Of a stretch of DNA of 11,117 bases, positions 1 to 9,000 are shown one piece after another. Below the pieces are notes generated by a model. The model saw nothing but the letters and a program-made list of their open reading frames with translations. It was not told the origin of the DNA and made no database searches. Position 1 is the first letter of the stretch, and every line of letters begins with the position of its first letter. The stretch is from Clostridia bacterium. Lineage in GTDB: Bacteria; Bacillota_A; Clostridia; Oscillospirales; UBA929. The DNA is taken from positions 1-11,117 of the forward strand of contig BNZR01000046.1 of NCBI GenBank assembly GCA_026001245.1, in the 5' to 3' direction. The position numbers and the translations under genes are program-made.

Positions 1-86
1 GACGACACGGACTTATGTCGCGGCGGATGATGTTATCCCCACATTACGCCTTGAGAAATCGGTACACGATATAAAAGTAGTCAAGT
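1..86 (+). repeat. 86-bp inverted copy of gene segment 7664-7749 at the window edge
   Basis: Position n pairs with position 7750-n for all 86 bases, with no mismatch. The match ends at 86/87, where 87 is C but the partner predicts G. Read on the plus strand from base 2, it encodes the fragment beginning TTRTYVAADD that the minus-strand gene encodes at residues 1117-1145. It is fused directly to the 12-bp repeat array. Six bases just past the join (88-93, GTTGGG) also match the partner locus (7657-7662, CCCAAC), so the join sits in short microhomology. The segment supplies the apparent TGA stop of the large gene. The most economical reading is an inverted chimera from assembly or whole-genome amplification. 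A real inverted duplication is possible. Confidence 0.95.
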
Positions 87-3000
87 CGTTGGGGCTGTCG
101 TTGGGGCTGTTGTCGGTGCTGTTGTCGGTGCCGTAGTCGGTGTTGTTGTCGGTGCTGTTGTCGGTACCGTAGTCGGTGCTGTTGTCGGTACCGTGGTTGG
201 GGCTGTGGTCGGTGCTGTGGTCGGTGCCGTTGTTGGGGCTGTGGTCGGTACCGTTGTTGGGGCTGTAGTCGGTGCCGTGGTTGGTGCTGTGGTCGGTGCC
301 GTGGTTGGTGCCGTGGTCGGTGCTGTGGTTGGTGCCGTGGTTGGTGCTGTGGTCGGTGCTGTGGTTGGTGCCGTGGTCGGTGCTGTGGTCGGTGTTGTGG
401 TTGGTGCCGTGGTCGGTGCTGTAGTCGGTGCTGTGGTTGGTGCTGTGGTTGGTGCTGTCGTTGGTGCTGTCGTTGGTGCTGTCGTTGGCGGCGTGGTCGG
501 GGCTGTGGTCGGTGCCGTAGTTGGTGCCGTGGTCGGGGTTGTAGTCGGTGCCGTAGTTGGTGCCGTGGTTGGTGCCGTAGTTGGTGCCGTAGTTGGTGCC
601 GTGGTTGGTGCTGGACTTGCTCCATCGCTTGGGATTACTATCGGTGGAGTCGGGCTTGGGCTTGGCGTACCGGGGTCTTCCAGGTCTTCGGGGTCTTCCG
701 GCTCTTCGGGGATCTTTTCGTTTGCCACTTCGCTAATACCCGCGCCGTACACGCCGCCGCTAAGCTCCGGCTCCAGTAAAATCGTGTTGCTTCCTGCTAT
801 TATCACGCGATAGACTTGCTCCGATGTCACATAGTCCGCAGGGGCTTTAATTTCCTGCACATAGTACGTACCGAGTGCAATGTTCCCGAAGTTTACCACG
901 CCCAAGCTGGAGCTTGTGGCGGTCTTGACCAGCGTGGCGCAATTGTCGTCGCTGTACAGCCCGAATCTTGCGCCCGGCAGCGGCATACTGGTCTCGGAGG
1001 CCGTCTTGTCGAATTTGAACAGTCTTGCGGTCGGGATTATCGCTTCGTTCACCACTGTGCTGACGCCTGTTCCTGTGCCGATTACCGCGCCGCCCTTTAG
1101 CGGCTCCAGCAATATAGTCCCGAACAGCTCAATTGATACGTGGTAGATTTGTGTCGATGTAACATAGTTGGCCGGCGCGCTGATTTCCTGCACGTAGTAG
1201 GTGCCTAGCTCTAGGTTGCCGAAATCCACTATGCCTAGATTGTCGCTTGTTGCGGTGCCGATAAGCGTGGCGCAGGTATCGTCACTGTACAGACCGAATT
1301 CCGCGCCCGGCAGGGCTAGGCTTGTATCTGACGCGATTTTGTTGAAGCTGAACGGCCTTTTCATGGCTTTGGGTATTACGGGCGGTTCCGGCTCGTTGAC
1401 GATTGTGTCCGTCCCCGTGCCATACGCGCCGCCGCTAAGCTCCGGCTCTAATAAAATCGTTCCCGTTTCGGCCAGCACTACGCGATATATCGTGTGAGAG
1501 AGCAAGTAGTCGTCCGGCGGGGTTATCTCTTGCACGTAGTACGTGCCAAGGGGCAGGTTGCCGAAGCTTACCACGCCTAGGTTGTCGCTTGTTGCGGTCT
1601 TGATAAGCGTCAGACAGTTGCTGTCACTGTACAGACCGAATTCCGCGCCCGGCAGAGCTAGGCTTGTGTCTGACGCGATTTTGTTGAAGCTGAACGGCCT
1701 TGTTTTCAACTCGTTTACCACCGTGTTTGTGAGTGCGCCCTCCAGCGTGACAGTTCCGGTTTCCTCTACCGTCACGCGGTAGATTTGCGTGGACAACTGA
1801 TAGTTCGCGGGTGCCGCCGTCTCTTGCACGTAGTACGTGCCGAGGGGCAGGTTGCCGAAGTCTACCACGCCTAGACTGTCGCTTGTTGCGGTTTTGATCA
1901 GCGTCAGACAGTTGCTGTCACTGTACAGACCAAATTCCGCGTTCGGCAGGGCTAAGCTTGTGTCTGACGCGATTTTGTTGAAGCTGAACTGGCGTGTTTT
2001 CAGCTCGTTTACCACCGTGTTTGCGGGTGCGCCCTCCAGCGTGACAGCCCCGGTTTCCTCTACCACCACGCGGTGGATTTGCGTGGACAACACGTAGTTC
2101 GCGGGTGCCGCCGTCTCCTGCACGTAGTATGTGCCGAGGGGCAGGTTTCCGAAGTCTACCACGCCCAAGCTGTCGCTTGTTGCGGTTTTGATAAGCGTCA
2201 GGCAGTTGCTGTCACTGTACAGCCCGAATTCCGCGCCCGGCAGAGCTAGGCTTGTGTCAGAGGCGATTTTGTTGAAGCTGAACGGCCTTGTTTTCAACTC
2301 GTTTACCACCGTGTTTGTGGGTGCGCCCTCCAGCGTGACAGCCCCGGTTTCCTCTACCGTCACGCGGTAGATTTGCGTTGACAGCACGTAGTTCGCAGGT
2401 GCCGCCGTTTCTTGCACGTAGTACGTTCCGAGGGGCAGGTTGCCGAAGCTTACCACGCCTAGGTTGTCGCTTGTTGCGGTTTTGATAAGCGTTTGGCAGG
2501 TATCGTCACTGTACAGCCCGAATTCCGCGTTCGGTAGGGCTAGATTGGTGTCTGATGCGATTTTATTGAAGCTGAACGGCCTTGTCTTCAGCTCGTTTAC
2601 CACCGTATTTGTGGGTGCGCCCAGGCCTACGCCGCTGATTATCGGCTCTAGTGTGACAGCCCCGGTTTCCTCCACCGCCACGAGATATACCGTGTCGGAC
2701 AGCACGTAATTGTTCGGCGCGTTGATTTCCTTCACGTAGTATGTGTCTACCAGTATGTTGCCGAAGTCAACCTCGCCGGAAATGTCGCTTGTTGCGGTCT
2801 TGATAAGCGTGGTGCAGGCTTGTTCCTCATACAACCCGAACGTCGCGTCGGGAAGGGGCAGGCTTGTGCCTGACGCGATTTTGTTAAAGCTGAACGGGCG
2901 TGTTACGGTGGAAAGCAGCTGGTTGTAGATATGCGGATAGTTTGCTTCGTCCGGGTCGTTTTTATCGTAGATTTGCAGATCCAGCTCCGCGCCGGTCGGT

Positions 3001-6000
3001 GTGACCTCCAGCGTCCACGGTCCGGCTTTTTTGTAGCCGCTCGGGGCTTGCGTCTCGGTCAGTGTATATGTGCCTACGGGCAGATTGTGGAACCAAACCA
3101 CGCCGTTGCCGTCGCTTTTAGCGCCCGTGATGTTAACGCCGTTGCCTGTAAGCGAGAATTCCGCGTCCTGAAGATACAGCCCGCTGAGTGTCGCCGCTTT
3201 GCGAACGGGTATGTCCAAAAACATCTGCTCGTTGTAGAAAACTATGGATGTATCGCCGTTATACGTCTCGTCATACTCCTGCCCTGTTGTGGCGTTGTAG
3301 ATTGCCCACTGGGACGGGTCGCCGTTTTGCAAGCCCGGCAAGCCGTATATGCGATAGATGGTCAGGTCGCGCTCGTAGCCGTATGGGGCTGTTGCTTCTT
3401 GCAGATAATAGCTTCTTTGCAGCTTAAGCCCCGTGGTGTCTATATAGCCGTACGCGTCTGTGTAAACCGATGCCGGGGCGCTCATGTCCGGATACTCGGA
3501 GATATAGTACTCTGCGATAAGATCGCTGTCGTTGGCGGGAGCATACGCCGCGCCGTTTGCCACCAGCTTGCGCAGGTCAAGGCTGCCCGGATAGCTGTTG
3601 CTGTCGTCCGTATTATAGACTATGCCCAGCGTTTGGCCGCCCACTATCGTCGTTGGCACGGGAACCCAGCTTGCGCCGTTCCATTGCTCGATGCCCAGCG
3701 TTCTCGCGCCCAACGTCCCGTCCACGGTCAGCCTGTAGATGCCGCCGCCGCTGTGGTTTAGGGGATTGCCGGTTTCCGTCATGTAGTAGATTCCGTTGGG
3801 AATATCAGTCCTCAAAGTATTATGGATTACCGTAACGCCGTCATAGCCGCTTACGATTTCCAGCTTATCTACCTTGTAGGCCGCCGACGCGGTGCCGGGA
3901 ATTGTAATCGAATTCGCGCTTACAGATTCGCTTTCGCCGTACATCGTAAAGACCGCGCCCCAAACGGGATAGCCTTCGTCCGCGTCCAGCTTGATGAATT
4001 GCAGCTCGTTTTCGTTTAGTTCGTTGGTAAGCACCGCCCAATTGTGCATATCCTCTTTAAAGCCGGTGTTGGACAGTATTACGCCCTCTTCACGCGTAAT
4101 GGTTACCTTTGTGTGCCAGGGGTTAAGAATGTAGCCCGGCGCGGTTCTTGTTTCCACAAGATAGTATTCGCCGACAGGGATATTCTCAAATCTAAGCTCG
4201 CCGGAGGCGTCGTTTTCAACCAACACCTGCGTGCCGTTCAGATACACGGGCGTAAACGGCATGCCGTAGTAGAACAGGCCGAACTGCACCTCTCCGAGCG
4301 TGGACGCGGGCGCCGCGCCACCGCCGTACATAATCGGTTGCCGCATATTCTTTGTAATCTTGAAGCTGAAGGTGCCGTCTCTGACGTTCACAACCTCGTA
4401 CAGGCCGTCCTGTTTGCCCGCTTCAACGCCGTTTACCGTCACCAGCACCGAGCCGCTGTCGCCGACCGTCAGCGTTGCGCCGATCAGGGGTTGGTGGCCG
4501 GCCGGTACCTCGGTCTCAACCAGCTTGTACGTTCCCGGCAGGATATTTGTTATCGTCACGATCCCCAGCACGCCAGACTCGTAATATAACCCGCCGTTGT
4601 CGTAGACCAGCGCGGGCGACGCGTTTTGGCGCTCCAGCTTGAACTTCGCGCCCGCCAGCGGCGAGGGCGTTCCCATTCCGCTGTTGTCGCTAAGCTTGCG
4701 GAACGATACGTTAAACACCGCGCTTTGGTTGGGGATGCTTGTTACAATCGTGCCCGCCGGGTCGGTTTCCAGCGTGAAGCCGAACACGCCGGAAGCTTCG
4801 GTTACCGTTAATTTGTACTCCTGCGGGTCAACGCTGTAGGGCGCGGGGGCGTGGACTTCATAGATTATAAACTCGCCCGCCCACAGCTGCGGAAAGGTTA
4901 CTATGCCGTTTGCGTCGCTTGTCGCGTCCATTATCTTAACGGTGTTGTCGGGGGAGATCGTCTCCCACAGCTCGAATTTCGCGCCGGGCAGTCCGTTGAC
5001 GTGTTCGGGCAGATTGCCCGTCTTTTTGAACTTATAGGTGCCTTGTAGCAGGTCGTTTTTGATCGCGTTGCCCGTCACCTCGCTCCAGCCGAGCGGGGTC
5101 TGCTCCTCAAGCCGGCCGCCTGTTTTGAATCGGTACAGTGTGCTGTTGGGCTTGTAGCCCTGCGGGGCATTTGTCTCTTGCAGATAGTAGGTCTGCCCGG
5201 GGACTAGGCCTGTTATTTTCACCTTGCCGCCGATTCCGCTTGTCACGGTTGTGACAGCTTCGACGGGCAGACAAGTCTCCGCGCTGTAGATTGTAAACTC
5301 CGCTCCCGCCAACGCGTCGCCGTTGCGGTCGATTTTATTGAAGCTGAACACCGTAAGGTCGGTTTCGTTGATTGCCGTCACGGCTATCGGCGTTTTAAAG
5401 CTTGCGTTGTACAGCCCCAAAAGATACGTGTCGTCTACGTTTGCGCCGTTTACTTGCGTTACCTGCGGCAGGTTGAAGCCGACTAATTTGTAGCCGTCCA
5501 GCGTCGCCTCGGTGATTATGTAGTCCTCGGCGGCCAGCGCGCCTGTTATCTTGCCGTTCGCATCAAGATAGAAGTCCGCGCTGGGCACGTTTTGGCCGCC
5601 CACCGTGTAGATACGCCCCGCAGGCTTCAAGAAGACCGATGTCCCAACGGTTTGCGAGCGGTCGATTTCTTGAATTACGAACTTTACGTCGTCAAACTTG
5701 TTGGCTTGCAGCGTGTCCGCGAATTGCTTTTCAAACTCTACTTTGGCCGAAGTCGGCATGATTCCAAGCTTGATCGGCTCGGCGCGTAAACGCCCGGGGC
5801 TGGTGCCGTCCATCACGTTTATTGGCAGGACTTCGTAGCCGAAGCTGTTCCACGCGATTTGGCCGTCCGCCGCGTCCTGCGGCACGCGCATGTTGAAGCT
5901 GATTCTAAGCGCGCCCGCGTCTGTCAGGGCTGTCGCCGACGGGGTCAGACTGCCGTCGCCCGCCATGGGCAGGACCGCCACGCGGATCAGCCTGCGTTCT

Positions 6001-9000
6001 ACCGTTTCCCAAATCGGGTCGTCGTAGTCGTACCAGCTGTCGTCCGTTGTGTTCGCCCAGTCCGCGTCGGACAGCGCGTCCGCCGCTTTCGGGCTGTATT
6101 GCACCTTGCTTTGCGCCGTTAGATCCGCGCCGCCCAGCATTACGTTAAGATTCAGGTCGCTGGCGCTGGCCGGGAATTCCGGCGACCAACGCGAGTTGCG
6201 GTCGCGCCCGTCGATAACGCCCGTGTCGCCCACGAACGGCACCTGATCTATAACCACCAAATCCTCGAAGAAATACTGCGTGGCTTCTGTGTTGACGTTT
6301 AGCACGTAGCGGTACAGCCCGCCTTTGCGCACTTCGGTGTATTCGTTAACCCCGAATTCGCCTGTTGCAAGCAGGTTGCTGTCGTTTTTGTCTTTGATTT
6401 GCTCGTAGGAATCCAGCCCGAAGGTGCTTGATACTTTGAACGGCAAGACGGTTTTCACGCCCGCTTGTTGCAGGCCGTATTGCGCCCAGCTGCCGCCGGG
6501 GTCGCCGTTTTGCGCGCCGGTTTTGGGGATCAGCTGGCCGCTTAGCACCCCGCCCGGATAGATGTCCTGCGTTTCGTTGGCGACAACGTAGGCTTGGTTG
6601 ACCTGCGTGCCTGTCCCGTTCTCTACTACTATGGTATGGAACACCAGCGTAAGGCCTTGGCCGGGGGCTAAACCGGCTTCGGAGCCGCCCGCTGCGTTGT
6701 TCAGGGATTTGTTGAACGTTATAGTCACCTTGCGCCGGTCGCCGGGTTCTTCATAGTCCTCCAAGGTAACCCTGCCGCCGTCCCAGGTTAACTCGCCTTG
6801 TTCGATCGTTGCCGAGCTGCCGTTATAGTAGCTCTTCGCGACACACAGCTCGACCATTGTGTCAAACGTCATGCCCTTGGGCAGAATGTTTACCACTTGG
6901 TAGTCTGTAAGCAAAGTTCCCGTCAGGTTGACATTTGCCAGCCCGCCTGTGTTGCGTATTGTCAGCACCAGGTCCGCTTCGTCTCCGGGGCTGAACGTCT
7001 GCATCCCCGGAATTTGCGCCGGAATTTCAATGCCGTTAATGTCAACCTGCCCGTCCGGGAACAGATAGCTTTCGATGTCTACCGGGACTTTTTCCGCGGA
7101 ATAGCGCACGGGGGCTTGCGCGTGGATGTAATTAAACGTCCTCCAGCGCAAGTTTTGAGATGCGCTAGCATTTTCGCTAGCACTTAAGAACAAGCCGCCG
7201 TCCGCCGCCGCGTTGCTTAAAACACCGCCGTCGGTGGTAGACGTGCCGTTTGTGGTAAAGTAATCTATATCGAGTTCGTTACGCATGAACATATGCGCCA
7301 CATCGTTAAGCAGGTACATTTCCTCCTGTTCCAGGGTACCGGGGGTGGTGGTGGTGTCAACCGCAAAGTAATACAGATATATCGTCGAGTTGCGATATAA
7401 AAGATTTGGGGTGAATGTAGCATTCAGAAGCGCTCGGCCGTCTTTCCCCAACCCCCAACCGCTAAGATTGGGAGTGCCGTTTACCTTATTACCGTCAGCA
7501 TCGCCCCAATAGGGTTGTGTTGATGATGTGTTATTCAGTGTCTGCCCGGGCGGCAACAAATCCCGAATAGCGCCGTAATCGTAATAGAAGTTTAATGCTG
7601 AGTTTGGCGTACAGTTGGTAATAGCCAATCGGTATAGGTATTGGTAGCGTTCGACGCCCAACCACTTGACTACTTTTATATCGTGTACCGATTTCTCAAG
7701 GCGTAATGTGGGGATAACATCATCCGCCGCGACATAAGTCCGTGTCGTCAAAATAAGTGCGCTGGAGTACTGTTTGACACGGCTTTCGTCCGGCAAGTAG
7801 TAGCACCTCATCTCGCCTGCGGTCTCTCCCGCCGCTACCGGCTCACCATTCAGCCAGTATTTTTCCTCCTTATATGCTATCGCAATTCCACTACCCGTAG
7901 GCTTGTTCGACTCAAAGGCAAGGGACGCGGTGATTTGCCCCATCTCAGCGTTATGAATGGGGACCCCCATACCATTAATCTCGGTAGGAGCAATCATTGC
8001 CTCGTACTCAACCTCGATTATATCTCCCGGTTGAAAGTTCAGCTCACGGTCAACCAGTATTGCGAGTCTGTGATAGGCTTCATCCATAATTTGTTTGTTG
8101 TCAGCCTCGTCTCGCTGACCCATCAGAAGATACCCGTTCTGTCCGTTTATCAAGCCATCGATATCCTCATATACTTGCACCTCCCCCGGTGTGTTCAGCC
8201 TGTTAAGCTCCGTGCGGGTATCGCCCCGGCGCAGATATACCTTTAAGTCGTCCGCAAGGTCTATGTCGGTCATATTCCCGGCGGTTGAATAGTTAAAATC
8301 GAAGAAGCTGTCTCCCGCTTCGATCCCTATTGTAATCCATGAATCCGCCAGCGCGGGGTCAAATTCTCCGCTGTAGTGGGCGGCGGATACGCGGAACTTT
8401 ACCTTGCCTCCACGGGAGGCAACCGGTCTTGCTATCTCGCCTTGGTCGTCTATAACCTCCTGCTTTAGTCCGACGATGGGGATTATGGACTTGTCGGGCG
8501 TGAGCATCAAGCCCGCGTCGTTACTGCCCTGGCTATGCCAACTCCAGTCGCCGCCGCCGAATGTCCACCAATAATATTTATTGTGAAGAACGCCGTCCGA
8601 CGGCAAAACAGACGGGGCTTGCAGGGTATAGGTTATCGAGATCGTGCCGCCGTCCGGGAAAGTTATCCCGGCAAGCTCTTGGCTTAGATTGAAGAAGATA
8701 CCACGGGTTTTCCCGGATTTAGCCCAGCCGTCAAACGCGGGAAGAAAATAGTTAATATACTGGCCCGTAACCTGCCCCGTTTCGGTTGTGGCGTTTAGGC
8801 TGTTTTTTACCACATAGTCGTACTGGCCGCTTGACGGGATACCCGTAAAGTTCGTATCCGGCACGTCAAGAAAGGCGATATTGGCAAAGTCTATGTCGCG
8901 CAGCGAGTCGTTTTTGGCCGTTACCGTGTAGGTTAGGTAGTCCTCGGCCATAAGAATCGTCTTGTCCAGGCGGGCGGGGTCGGCTTCGGCGGTGGCGTTG

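Noticed and set aside
44..625. Minus-strand frame rich in His, Arg, Gln and Pro over the repeat
   Set aside because: It is an out-of-frame reading of the same minisatellite, and it also runs through the chimeric join.
193..813. Plus-strand open frame with a long Val-Gly-Ala-Val repeat
   Set aside because: It is the antisense reading of the 12-bp repeat plus linker. Its low-complexity product follows from the repeat, and the minus-strand frame explains the same bases with conserved domains.
1831..2446. Regularly spaced similar blocks on the plus strand (GCAGGTTGCCGAAG and similar), at first sight array-like
   Set aside because: The spacing is 294 bp, matching Cna-B coding units. There are no short repeats with unique spacers, so this is not a CRISPR array.
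2931..3761. Plus-strand frame of about 276 codons opposite the Cna-B region
   Set aside because: It lies antisense to clearly conserved Cna-B domains and has no recognisable motif. Long antisense frames are expected opposite a long GC-rich gene.
6516..6530. IPKTG at residues 1523-1527, resembling a sortase motif
   Set aside because: It is internal, followed by a soluble Gly-rich spacer rather than a hydrophobic helix and basic tail, and more than 2,000 residues of the same protein follow it.
7165..7184. Repeated CGCTAGCA (two copies with a 4-base gap), a possible small hairpin or operator
   Set aside because: It lies inside the coding frame, encoding Ser-Ala-Ser-Glu-Asn-Ala-Ser. It is short and has no promoter or terminator context.
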